From: Panacagrimonas sp046594215
GTDB lineage: Bacteria > Pseudomonadota > Gammaproteobacteria > Nevskiales > Nevskiaceae
Length of the DNA: 64,000 bases
Assembly: GCA_046594215.1 (NCBI GenBank)
Contig: JBKJPX010000014.1
Span: 1-64,000 of the forward strand
Reading direction: 5' to 3'
This document shows, piece after piece, positions 8,122-15,984 of the stretch. The position numbers and the translations under genes were made by a program. The number at the start of each line of letters is the position of its first letter. Position 1 is the first letter of the stretch. The notes beneath the pieces were generated by a model. That model was not told the origin of the DNA. It searched no databases and saw only the letters and a program-made list of their open reading frames with translations.

Positions 8122-9126
8122 CTAGTGGCTGTACTTCGCATGGAGATCCGCCCAGGCCTGTCCTGAGACCATGGCGCCGTCAAGATAGGCGGCAGGCACC
8201 AGGTGGTAGGGCGGCCGGCACGGGCCGGCGCGCAACCATCCGGCCTTGTTCATGCGCGCCTTCTCGATCCCGATGTTGTACTTGGAAAACTCGGAGAAAT
8301 CCCCGCGCGGGAAGAGGGTCGAATCCGCACGGCGCATGTCGTCTGAAATCCGCTTGGCCAGCGTCCAGTCGCCCGAGAGCTTCGCGGCCGACACGGCGTC
8401 GCGCAGCGCAAGGGGAGTCGCCGGTCCACACATGGCGCCGCTCGACCAGAAGGCCGTCATCCGTTCCGGCGCAATCCGCGCGGCGGCGTAGTAATCGTCC
8501 TCGTGCGGCAGGAAGCGGATCGATGGGGCCAGCGTCAGATCCAGGTCGAGCATCCCGATCCCCAGATATTTCGCCGTCACGATCTGCGGAATCGCGGAGA
8601 CCTGGGCCCAGAACGGGCGCGGGAAGTCGTACTTGAAGGCCTCGGGATTCGCGTACACGGCGATCGCGATATCGGGACAGGCTTCCGCCACGTCCTTGTA
8701 GAACTGCACCGCGCCCGGAGTCTCCATGCGGCACCACATCGGAACACCGAGCATGGTTCCGGATACACCCATGTCGAATACCGCGCGGGTTTGCCGGACG
8801 ACCTCGCGCGTGTTCAGCGCCGTCGTGCCGCAGAAGTACGGCACACGACCCCTGGCAACCTCGACGATGGTCGCGATGAAAGAGCGCTTTTCGTCCCAGG
8901 TCAGGGTGGCGCATTCGCCGAAGGTACCGTTGCTGAGAATACCGTCGACGCCTGCCTGGATCAGGCTCTCGACGATTCTCGCCGTCTCGTCCAGATCGAC
9001 CGTGCTCTCGGCGCGCCAGTCCTGGGCGTCCGCAGTAGCGGGAGTGGGCATGATGACCCACGCTCCATTGATGTCGTCGGCTTGGATTCGGGTCTTCACG
9101 TGGGTTCGTCCGAGGAGATGGGCCAA
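8122..9126 (-). CDS. trans-o-Hydroxybenzylidenepyruvate hydratase-aldolase (NahE type)
   Basis: A 334-residue class I aldolase of the dihydrodipicolinate synthase superfamily. It should hydrate and cleave the benzylidenepyruvate intermediate to an aromatic aldehyde (salicylaldehyde from naphthalene) and pyruvate. The Schiff-base lysine is K186 (TAKYLG) and Y158 is the likely proton relay (VYANPEAFK). Long stretches are nearly identical to NahE as I recall it, for instance RVPYFCGTTALNTREV, RFLPHEDDYYAAAR and PRGDFSEFSKYN. This is the most diagnostic gene of the operon. It is the first gene, so the promoter should lie in 9127-9496. No aldehyde dehydrogenase for the product is encoded nearby in this operon. 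Confidence 0.95.
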   Translation of the reverse strand: MAHLLGRTHVKTRIQADDINGAWVIMPTPATADAQDWRAESTVDLDETARIVESLIQAGVDGILSNGTFGECATLTWDEKRSFIATIVEVARGRVPYFCGTTALNTREVVRQTRAVFDMGVSGTMLGVPMWCRMETPGAVQFYKDVAEACPDIAIAVYANPEAFKYDFPRPFWAQVSAIPQIVTAKYLGIGMLDLDLTLAPSIRFLPHEDDYYAAARIAPERMTAFWSSGAMCGPATPLALRDAVSAAKLSGDWTLAKRISDDMRRADSTLFPRGDFSEFSKYNIGIEKARMNKAGWLRAGPCRPPYHLVPAAYLDGAMVSGQAWADLHAKYSH

Positions 9127-9496
9127 TGGGCTGGAGCAGAGAAAGATAAGCGACGTGCTGCTCGCCTAGAACGGATAGGGCTGGCAGGCGAGGGTCCGGT
9201 CAGCGCTGGATGATATTCATGGGCTTGGCGCACGAATAACAGTTCCTTCTGATACCACCCATCAGTGACGCCGATACACCGTCAATTGAGGCGACGAGGA
9301 GCGGGCGCTCTGTTTCCGGCGGGCCCGCCGCGGCTCGAAGACGACCGGAACACATCCAAGGATCGACTCGTCGATACCCCACCGCCGTTGCAGATGCGCG
9401 GCTTCCCGGCTCTCGCCGATCCCAGGGGTAACAATGTTGATGTTCTGCGTCGTCGTCCCGCGGCTCTCCGGCTCACCGCATGGGCGGGCCGCGACC
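9127..9496. other. 370-bp intergenic region, probable operon promoter
   Basis: No credible gene lies between the hydratase-aldolase start and the esterase stop. The region must hold the promoter of the minus-strand aromatic operon. The only symmetric element I can point to is the 11-bp palindrome at 9210-9220. No clear sigma-70 boxes were recognised. Confidence 0.5.
9210..9220. promoter_or_regulatory. Candidate LysR operator upstream of the aromatic operon
   Basis: ATGATATTCAT is a perfect inverted repeat (ATGA/TCAT with a 3-base centre), 84 bp upstream of the hydratase-aldolase start. Its AT content stands out in a GC-rich region. LysR regulators bind short interrupted palindromes at about this distance from their targets. 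Assigning it to the NahR-like protein at 1894-2928 is inference. Confidence 0.35.
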
Positions 9497-10837
9497 TCAG
9501 CCGACCGCACCGACGGTGCGTTCGAAGATCACGCACCAGTTGTCCATTCGCTTGTTGATGCCTGTCGGCTCGAAGACCAGGGTATTCCCCTGGCTGTCGC
9601 GAAGATTGCCGCGCGGTCCGGCCAGCCTTCCCGTCGCGATGGTGCCCTTGAATGCGTAGCGGACCTTCGTCCCCGCAGAAATGAACTGGCGCGTGACGAT
9701 CGTGACGGTGTCGGGCGCGGTGATGGAGATGGATGCGATCGGGATGTTGATACCGGTCGACGTGACGACGGTGAACCCGTAGTTGCCGGGATTGACGACC
9801 TGCTGGGTGTCGAACACCAGCGGGGGCTTCGGCACATTGAACTTCACCACGACGGAGGTTCCGTTCGCTGTCGCACTGGTCGGCTCCAAGGGCTTCCAGG
9901 TGCCGTGATCCACGACGACGCGCTTGTAGACCACGCCGAAGTAAGCGCCCAGCCACTTGCTCGATGCGGCCGTCATGTGGAAGGGGTCGACGAAATCCAT
10001 CATGTAGCTCGGCGTGGCCACGTAGAACCCCGCTGTGGAGCTCGCGAGGTCGGTCTGTGCGAGCGCGATCGAAGGATAGGCAACGCCCGTCGCGATGTGG
10101 CTCGAGACCTGGTGTTCGATGATCGGGACCGTGCCGGTCTGACCGGTGAAGGCGTTCGCATAGACGTCGAGCCAGGCATGCAGAGTCCGCATGCCTGCCG
10201 CGTAGGCTTGGCGGCTCGTGCCGAGCCAATAGTCGTTCTCGCCCTGCGTCCAGGTCATGGCCCCGACGCGGTAGGGAACGCCCAGCTTTCGCGCCTGCGT
10301 CGCCCCGTACCAGATGCCCTCGGTGACCGCGTAAAAGGGGATCGTTCCGTAGTTCAGCTGCGCGAGTGAATACCCTCCCACCGCGGGATCACTACCCAGG
10401 TACTGAGTGGGACTGTTTGCATAGGAAACGCCGTTCTCCGAGAACTTCAGGTCGTTGACCATCTCGAGGGTTCCCGCGGTTGGCGTCTCGCCAGCGTTAC
10501 CTTCCGCCTTTTCCACGAGCGGCACGAAGCTCGAATAGAGAATCGAGCGATCCGGCATCACGCCGTACACCGTGCGGATGCCGGAGTTGAACATCAGGCT
10601 GTTCTGCGGCTGCACCGTCGACAGCACCGGCAGTGCCATCCAACCACTGGCGACGCTCTGCCCGTAGGTGATCACATGTTCGATCGACTGCGCCGCCTTC
10701 GCCGTCGTCGCGGAAGCGAGCGAAACCAAGCCAGTGGCAACGAACGCGGTGGCCAGTCGAACAATTCGTCGCCTCCTGCGATCCGTGAATGCCGAAGATG
10801 GATCTATGAAATACCGAGCGGACAAAGTGAGAGACAT
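9497..10837 (-). CDS. Secreted SGNH/sialate-O-acetylesterase-like hydrolase
   Basis: A 446-residue exported protein. The chosen ATG at 10835-10837 gives an arginine-rich n-region followed by a hydrophobic segment ending in AKAA, a probable signal peptide and perhaps a Tat one (DRRRRRIVRLATAFVATG). Near the mature N-terminus YGQSVASGW has the GQS nucleophile block of SGNH/sialate-O-acetylesterase (DUF303) proteins. TWTQGENDYW matches the QGE-D block. DPFHM may supply the Asp-His pair. The C-terminal 120 residues look like a beta-sandwich with a PKPPLVFDT stretch. The substrate is unknown; an extracellular ester is likely. The frame continues 46 codons upstream, but those residues precede the signal peptide. 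The inverted repeat at 10870-10912 sits just upstream. Confidence 0.7.
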   Translation of the reverse strand: MSLTLSARYFIDPSSAFTDRRRRRIVRLATAFVATGLVSLASATTAKAAQSIEHVITYGQSVASGWMALPVLSTVQPQNSLMFNSGIRTVYGVMPDRSILYSSFVPLVEKAEGNAGETPTAGTLEMVNDLKFSENGVSYANSPTQYLGSDPAVGGYSLAQLNYGTIPFYAVTEGIWYGATQARKLGVPYRVGAMTWTQGENDYWLGTSRQAYAAGMRTLHAWLDVYANAFTGQTGTVPIIEHQVSSHIATGVAYPSIALAQTDLASSTAGFYVATPSYMMDFVDPFHMTAASSKWLGAYFGVVYKRVVVDHGTWKPLEPTSATANGTSVVVKFNVPKPPLVFDTQQVVNPGNYGFTVVTSTGINIPIASISITAPDTVTIVTRQFISAGTKVRYAFKGTIATGRLAGPRGNLRDSQGNTLVFEPTGINKRMDNWCVIFERTVGAVG

Positions 10838-11500
10838 CGACGAGGGGGGATGATCGTGGCTCACTTGCTCTCCGTCAGCGAAATGGCGCCGCGTTGCGCG
10901 ACGCTGACGGAGTAAAAGTCTTTTTGTTATCTCCGGGGCGATATTAGCGATGAGAGGAAGACCGCAGCGGCACAACGGCTAAAGTCCGAATGACACGGAG
11001 GAAAGATCTTGCAAAGACGCCGGAAAAACGTCGCCGAACGCATGCCGGCGTCATCAATATGACGCCGCATAGTCAAAGCCAGGCAGAGGCCCGCGAACCT
11101 CCGAGGGGAGCAGCTTCATCGAGCTGCGGTGATCGCTTTTCACCGCGAGAACGAAGGCTGGAAGCATCGGTTCGTGCGCGATATGAACTGCGCTTCGCTC
11201 AATGTCACAACAATGAAGCAACGCGATCGCGGAATAACTGCCCGCCTCGCTGCAGGTGTCCGCGAGTACGTTGACACTGTGTGGCGCGATCTCCATGCCG
11301 GCGCACAGGCGCAGGTTCTCGCGGTCCCAGGCCAGCAAGGAATTGCATCCCTGCAAAACTTGGCGCCATTTTTTGCAGGACCCGGCCCGATGCGGACGAA
11401 ACCCCGATCGACGCGCAAGAACGGGTTTCAGCTCAATATCGGGTCCTCACCTCCGCCTCCCAGCGCGAAGGGGAGCAAAGCCACGAGCAAGGAGAACCCC
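10838..11500. other. 663-bp intergenic region without a convincing gene
   Basis: The region separates the esterase (minus) from the DUF1330 gene (plus), so it holds two divergent promoters. It has the perfect inverted repeat at 10870-10912 and a second 8-bp pair, GACGCCGG at 11016-11023 with CCGGCGTC at 11045-11052. A minus-strand frame at 11054-11356 has no recognisable domain and is not called. Confidence 0.45.
10870..10912. promoter_or_regulatory. 11-bp perfect inverted repeat upstream of the esterase
   Basis: CTCCGTCAGCG at 10870-10880 pairs with CGCTGACGGAG at 10902-10912 across a 21-base loop that is itself GC-rich. On the minus strand it lies 33-75 bp before the esterase start, which suits an operator or leader hairpin. 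On the plus strand it is followed by AAAAGTCTTTTT, so a terminator is the alternative. Confidence 0.4.
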
Positions 11501-11935
11501 ATGCACTCCGTCGAATTCAACAGCAGCCTCATCTCGGCCTTCGACGCGCTGCCCGACGACGGCAGCCCGCTGCTGATGCTCAACCTGCTCCGCTTCCGCG
11601 ATCGCGCCGACTACTCGGGCCATCCGCAGGAACCCTCCCGCAGCGGCATCGAGGCCTACCGGCACTACATCGGCCTCGCGATGCCCATCGTGGAGAACGC
11701 GAACGGGCGCATCGTGATGATGGGCACGCACCTCGCGACCCTGATTTCGCCGGGCGAGGAACGTTGGGACGACCTGTTGCTGCTCGAATATCCGAAGCGC
11801 AAGCCGTTCATCGAGGCGATGCGCTGCGAGGCGTACGGGCGGATCAGCCATCACCGGACGGCGGCTTTGCTCGACTCGCGTCTGATCGCGCTGCGCGGTG
11901 GAACGACGAGTTTTCTGCCTTCTCCCGCGCAGTAG
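11501..11935 (+). CDS. DUF1330-like protein
   Basis: A 144-residue small cytoplasmic protein of the dimeric alpha/beta-barrel type. The pattern PLLMLNLLRFRDRADY near residues 20-36, GIEAYRHYIGLAMPIVE, and DDLLLLEYPKRKPFIEAM resemble DUF1330 proteins, whose biochemical role is not settled. The frame is open for 124 codons before the chosen ATG. The ATG at 11501 is preceded by AAGGAGAA at the right distance, and the family-like sequence begins there. It stands alone between the esterase and a decayed beta-propeller gene. Confidence 0.75.
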   Translation: MHSVEFNSSLISAFDALPDDGSPLLMLNLLRFRDRADYSGHPQEPSRSGIEAYRHYIGLAMPIVENANGRIVMMGTHLATLISPGEERWDDLLLLEYPKRKPFIEAMRCEAYGRISHHRTAALLDSRLIALRGGTTSFLPSPAQ

Positions 11936-12110
11936 CCGGACCAACCTGGAGACTGACCGTCTTGGGGCGCCGTGCGGGGGCCGGCACCGTCGAGACGGTA
12001 GGGTGCCATACCGGACCCGGCGGGCAGCCTCGTCGCGCGCGGGCCTCGAGCGAGGATCCGGCGTGTCACGCCAGCGCCGCTCATCCGTCTCTTGGTGCCG
12101 GTTGGGCGGC

Positions 12111-12503
12111 ACCTTGCTGGACGCGGACTACTCCTGCATCGACGACGCACAACTGTCGTCCGGCCGGCTGTTCACGCGCGACGGACGCGTCTACGACGCG
12201 ACGAATGCCGATCTCGTCAAGCGGATCGGCGTCGAAACCGGCATGACCGGCGAGGTGCAGGACGTGGCCGTGGACCCGGTGCTGCGCCGCGTGTACGTCC
12301 TGCACTCGCTGGGCACCGACGAGGCGGGCGATTCGCGCATCAGCGCCTACGACCTGGATTCGCTCGCACCCCTGGGTTCGGTCGTGCTGCGCCAGGCCGG
12401 CACGCCGGATCGCATGATCCGCTGGGGCGAACACGGCCTCGCGGTGTCGAACCGCAACGGCAAGATGCTGCTGCTCGAGGGCGCGATCGTCGACGGGACC
12501 TGA
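12111..12503 (+). pseudogene. C-terminal remnant of a beta-propeller protein
   Basis: About 130 codons read like the end of a larger YVTN/NHL-type beta-propeller: GRLFTRDGRVYDATNADL, then AVDPVLRRVYVLHS, then ISAYDLDSLAPLGSV, then RWGEHGLAVSNRNGKMLLLEG. These are successive blade-like strands. The frame is open back to 11898, but upstream of about 12111 it turns arginine-rich and overlaps the DUF1330 gene, so it is not coding. No start codon with a ribosome site precedes the conserved part. I read it as the truncated 3' end of a gene whose 5' part was lost. It could instead be a short gene with a rare start; I think that unlikely. Confidence 0.6.
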
Positions 12504-12519
12504 GAGCGGCTCGTAGCGG

Positions 12520-13233
12520 TCAGATCCCGAACTGCTCCTTCATCCGCTTCATGTAAGCGACGAGGTTTCTCTTCGTCGCGCCGTGGTGCTTCGTATCGAA
12601 CGAGAACGGCGCGTCGATGATGTGCCGCAGGATCGACAGCGCCGACGCGTCGATCCAGCGCGGCTCGTCGCCCATGAAGTACGGGCGCTCGCCGAGCTGG
12701 TCGCTCAGGGCGTCGATGTCGGCGCGGGCGCGCGCGTAGAGCGTCTCCGACGACAGGCGCGCCCAGCCGGCGTTGTGGTAGCCATTGAGCACGCGGGCGC
12801 GCCAGGCATCGCCGAAGGCTTCCGCCTCGGGCGACAGGTTGTCGGTGCGCGCGATCATGCAGAGATAGCGATGCCAGTCGCCGTCGTCAACGTAGCGCGG
12901 CTGGACCACGCTGATCCAGTAGAGGTGATCGTCGATCAGACGGTTGAAGGCGAGCATCGTGGCGGCTTCGCGCGGCGTGACGCCCATGCCGAGCGCGTCG
13001 CCGTAGCGGCGACGCAGGTGATCGATGATCAGCGTGGAGTCCGCCAGGAGGGTGCCTTCATCGTCGATGAAGGGCACCTTGCCGTTGGGACTGTCGCGGT
13101 CGAGCTGCGACAGGTCGGTCGTGACGAACTCGAACGAAAGGCCTGCGAGCGTGAGGTAGTAGGCCACCTTCGTGGTCATGGGTCCCAGGCAGGGGACGGT
13201 CCAGCCGGGCACGCTGCCATACAGCTTGATCAT
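12520..13233 (-). CDS. Glutathione S-transferase-like protein, metaxin/Faxc type
   Basis: A 237-residue two-domain protein. The N-terminal thioredoxin-like domain has CLGPMTTKVAYYLTLAGL followed by SPNGKVPFIDDEG, the pattern of metaxin-like GSTs. The C-terminal helical domain has the N-capping-like HLRRRYGD region and a GDEPRWIDASALSIL motif that fits the GST helix-6 region. Family members of this type are often found beside hydrocarbon or CoA pathways; the function is unproven. The ATG at 13231-13233 gives the canonical MIKLYG start, 24 codons into the open frame. It is convergent with the beta-propeller remnant. Confidence 0.82.
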   Translation of the reverse strand: MIKLYGSVPGWTVPCLGPMTTKVAYYLTLAGLSFEFVTTDLSQLDRDSPNGKVPFIDDEGTLLADSTLIIDHLRRRYGDALGMGVTPREAATMLAFNRLIDDHLYWISVVQPRYVDDGDWHRYLCMIARTDNLSPEAEAFGDAWRARVLNGYHNAGWARLSSETLYARARADIDALSDQLGERPYFMGDEPRWIDASALSILRHIIDAPFSFDTKHHGATKRNLVAYMKRMKEQFGI

Positions 13234-13407
13234 GGGCGGATCCCTCTCTTTCGCGAGCTGCGGTGATCGCGACGGGAGCATGCACCCGGGCTTGGAGGGC
13301 GACAATGAAGATGGTTACCCCCTGGGCGAAGCGGCCACCGCGGCCCGGACGAAGAGCCTGAGAGTCGGCATCGCGAGAAGTGATCCCGGACTCGACCCGG
13401 CCTCGGG

Positions 13408-13680
13408 TTACGCCGCGGCGCGGCTCGCCATCAGGTCCCGCCCGATGACGTGCTGAGTCACCTCGATCGCCCCAGCGGCGATGCGCACGATGCGCGCGTC
13501 GGCATGAGCGCGACCGATGGACAGCAGCCCCGCTTCCCCCGCCGCGCGCCAGAGTTCGCCCCGCACTTCGCCTGCGTCCTCCCATTGCCGGTCGAACGGC
13601 GTCACCTGTTCGGCGATGAAGCGTCTCGCGCGCTTGCCGAAAGCCTCGTGCTTTTCGGAGAACAGGTTTCGTTTGAACAT
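13408..13680 (-). pseudogene. Acyl-CoA dehydrogenase with its middle deleted
   Basis: Ninety codons join the first and last parts of an acyl-CoA dehydrogenase. Residues 1-54 are a normal N-terminus (FGKRARRFIAEQVTPFDRQW, then LWRAAGEAGLLS). From residue 55 the sequence is a normal C-terminal end (ADARIVRIAAGAIEVTQHVIGRDL). About 300 residues, including the FAD-binding and catalytic domains, are missing. The junction lies near 13516-13522 and keeps the frame. The product cannot be an active dehydrogenase. It begins 29 bp after the CrtC/AttH-like gene. This is a gene in decay after an internal deletion, inside a catabolic region that needs acyl-CoA chemistry. Confidence 0.8.
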
Positions 13681-13709
13681 GGGCTGGGACGGTGCGAAGC
13701 GGAAGGCAA

Positions 13710-14702
13710 CTACGACGCGGCCTGCATCGCCTTGAGGTTGCGCTCTGCGATGCCGTCGACCGTCCAGATGTCCTGCACCACGCCGTAGCCGGTACGCCCG
13801 TCGGTGGTGGTCCACTGGTGCAGCGTGTTGGTGATGTTGAGGCACAGGTAGCAGGGCCAGTTGCCACCCGCCATGGCGCCGCCGCGCATGGAGACCGTGT
13901 CGCCGCCGGCATCGGTCACGTCCACTTCCATCGACACGCCGAGCATGCCGACGCGGTCGGCCCCGACCGTGGCCTTCACGACGGGGCTGACCTTGCCCTC
14001 GCGCAGCACGTAGCCGTGCGCGAGTTCGTACTGCTGCTCGCGCGACTCGAACGGCTTGAAGTGCAGGATCATGTGGACCGTGAGGCCCTTGCCGAAGCTG
14101 GCATGCATCCAGCAGAACGTGTGCATCCCGTACTCGGGCCGCGGGCCCCAGCTGTGGTCCATCGTGTCGACGCAGTCGATCTTGTACTTCCTGCCGCCCA
14201 GCAACAGCTCGCCCTTCACGTGCGAGGTCTGGTCGAAGTGGCCCTTGTAGCCCTCGCCGAACCCCGATCCCTGCGCCTGCGCAGCGGCATCGCCGTGCGC
14301 ACGCGCGTTCTGTGTGGCGTCGTGGATGTCGAACGGGTCCATGAGACCCAGGTAGTCGATGTGCAGCTCGGTGCCGTTGCGTCCCTTGTAGTCGATGCGG
14401 TAATCGCGGGGCGCATTCACGGCCTTCACGTGCATGCCATTCGGCAGTTCGTAATCGGCGTAGCGCTTCGGCATCGGCAGGTGCTCCGAGACGTCGTAAT
14501 GCACGACGTTCAGGCGATCCGTCGCCAGGCCCCGGTAGACGATGAACTCCGACACGCAGACCCCGAGTCTTGCCCGCACCACGGTGTAGACCGTGCCGAG
14601 CAGCCGTTCCTCGGGAATGTAGAAGCTGAAGAAGTTGGTTTCGGCCCACTCGTGATTCACGTCCGGGGCGTGGTGGAAGTCGATGTCCTTGGCAGTGATC
14701 AC
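13710..14702 (-). CDS. CrtC/AttH-like protein of unknown function
   Basis: A 330-residue protein of the AttH/CrtC (hydroxyneurosporene synthase-like) lipocalin-type superfamily, seen from the paired beta-barrel pattern and the motif MDHSWGPRPEYG near residues 184-195. Other blocks are NFFSFYIPEERLLGTVY near the start and NWPCYLCLN. Relatives occur in catabolic clusters for terpenes and steroids, without a proven reaction. There is no signal peptide, so it is cytoplasmic. The ATG at 14700-14702 has the purine-rich GGAGAG upstream. Its downstream neighbour is the acyl-CoA dehydrogenase remnant. Confidence 0.7.
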   Translation of the reverse strand: MITAKDIDFHHAPDVNHEWAETNFFSFYIPEERLLGTVYTVVRARLGVCVSEFIVYRGLATDRLNVVHYDVSEHLPMPKRYADYELPNGMHVKAVNAPRDYRIDYKGRNGTELHIDYLGLMDPFDIHDATQNARAHGDAAAQAQGSGFGEGYKGHFDQTSHVKGELLLGGRKYKIDCVDTMDHSWGPRPEYGMHTFCWMHASFGKGLTVHMILHFKPFESREQQYELAHGYVLREGKVSPVVKATVGADRVGMLGVSMEVDVTDAGGDTVSMRGGAMAGGNWPCYLCLNITNTLHQWTTTDGRTGYGVVQDIWTVDGIAERNLKAMQAAS

Positions 14703-14863
14703 GATGCTCTCTCCTGTATCGCGCCTGATTCGCGCCTGATTCGTTCCCGGGACCGTGTCTCGCGCGAACGGTGCGGGTCCCGCATTCTGTCCTGTGCCGA
14801 CGGCGGATCAAGCTCGATCGGGCTCGCCCTTGGTCCGCCGTACCCGGCACCGGCGAAAGAGGC

Positions 14864-15751
14864 TCAGCGAACGGCTGCGGCGATCTGTGCCCGGCCATTG
14901 TCGATCGCGGTGACCCCGCGATCGGGGACGGTCGCGCGGAACGACACGATCCCGTCGTCGACCCAGCAGGACACCTCGAGACGCTCGCCGGGATACACCG
15001 GAGCGGTGAAGCGAACCGACATCGACTTCAGACGGTCGGGATCGAATCCCGCGGTCGCGCGCAGCACCTCGACCCCGACCATGCCGTAGCTTCCCAGGCC
15101 ATGGAAGATCGGCGCCTTGAAACCCGCGCGCGCGGCGATCTCGGGTTCGACGTGCAGCGGGTTGTAGTCGCCGCTCAGGCGGTAGATCAGGGCGGCACGC
15201 GGATCGATCTGCACCGAGCTGACGACATCCGGCCCGCGTTCGGGCATCGCGTGCAGGGCCGGTGTGACGTTCGTGGTGCTGCCGCAGCCGCCGTTGCCGC
15301 GCAGCACCAACGTGCTGCCGATCGTGGCGTAGGCGACGCCGGTCTGTTTGTCCGTGATCTCGCGCTCGAGATACAGCAGAGCGCCGCGCCCCTCGCCCTT
15401 GTCGACGACCTGGGTGACGCGCGTGCGTCCGACCACGGTCGCCGCGACCGGCAGCGGCCGGTGCAGGACAAGGCTCTGCTCGCCGTGCAGCATGCGGACC
15501 CAGTCGATACCGGTCTCGGGCTCGCGGTACCAGGCGCCCGGGTGACAGAGCACCACCGCCATCGTCGGCAGCGCCGTCTGACCCGACTCGTAGACGTAGC
15601 GCAGTTCCTCGCGGTCCAGCGGATCCTGCGGCAGGCCCAGGCCCAGCGCGTAGAGGATGCTCTCGCGGAACGTGTAGGCCTGCTCGACTTCGCCGAATGG
15701 CCAGTTCATCAGGGTTTCGGGATTCAGGCGCGCAGCGATGGTCGTGTTCAT
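14864..15751 (-). CDS. MaoC-like enoyl-CoA hydratase 2
   Basis: A 295-residue double hot-dog protein of the (R)-specific 2-enoyl-CoA hydratase 2 family, related to the hydratase part of peroxisomal multifunctional enzymes. The C-terminal domain holds the hydratase 2 motif with D195 and H200 as the expected catalytic pair (SGDYNPLH) and FKAPIFHGL. The N-terminal domain has no such motif, as usual. It should add water to a trans-2-enoyl-CoA. The frame runs 78 codons upstream of the ATG at 15749-15751, but those are arginine-rich and overlap the promoter region shared with the divergent LysR gene. Cytoplasmic. Confidence 0.88.
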   Translation of the reverse strand: MNTTIAARLNPETLMNWPFGEVEQAYTFRESILYALGLGLPQDPLDREELRYVYESGQTALPTMAVVLCHPGAWYREPETGIDWVRMLHGEQSLVLHRPLPVAATVVGRTRVTQVVDKGEGRGALLYLEREITDKQTGVAYATIGSTLVLRGNGGCGSTTNVTPALHAMPERGPDVVSSVQIDPRAALIYRLSGDYNPLHVEPEIAARAGFKAPIFHGLGSYGMVGVEVLRATAGFDPDRLKSMSVRFTAPVYPGERLEVSCWVDDGIVSFRATVPDRGVTAIDNGRAQIAAAVR

Positions 15752-15984
15752 TGCGGGAGCTTGGCAGCCTCGCCGGGGTTTTGGCACCTGGTCCCGGCCG
15801 GAACCGTCCCACTGCGGAGCGACCGCGCCCGCCCGCGCGCCGACGTGGCGCCACTTCCCCAGCCCATGTCCCGGATCGATCATGATCGGCGCACCCCTCC
15901 GCTGGCCGGGCCCGCGAAGGCGCGGGCGAAGCGGGATGAAAGCGACGCGGGCGATGCACCCGCATGGCGCGATGAGGAGCGGCA

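Noticed and set aside
11016..11052. Inverted pair GACGCCGG and CCGGCGTC with a 21-base loop
   Set aside because: Short, GC-only arms with a long loop are expected by chance at this base composition and no T-run follows.
11054..11356. A 100-codon minus-strand frame in the gap before the DUF1330 gene
   Set aside because: It has no known domain and no ribosome site, and its residue pattern does not look like a conserved protein. Kept as noncoding.
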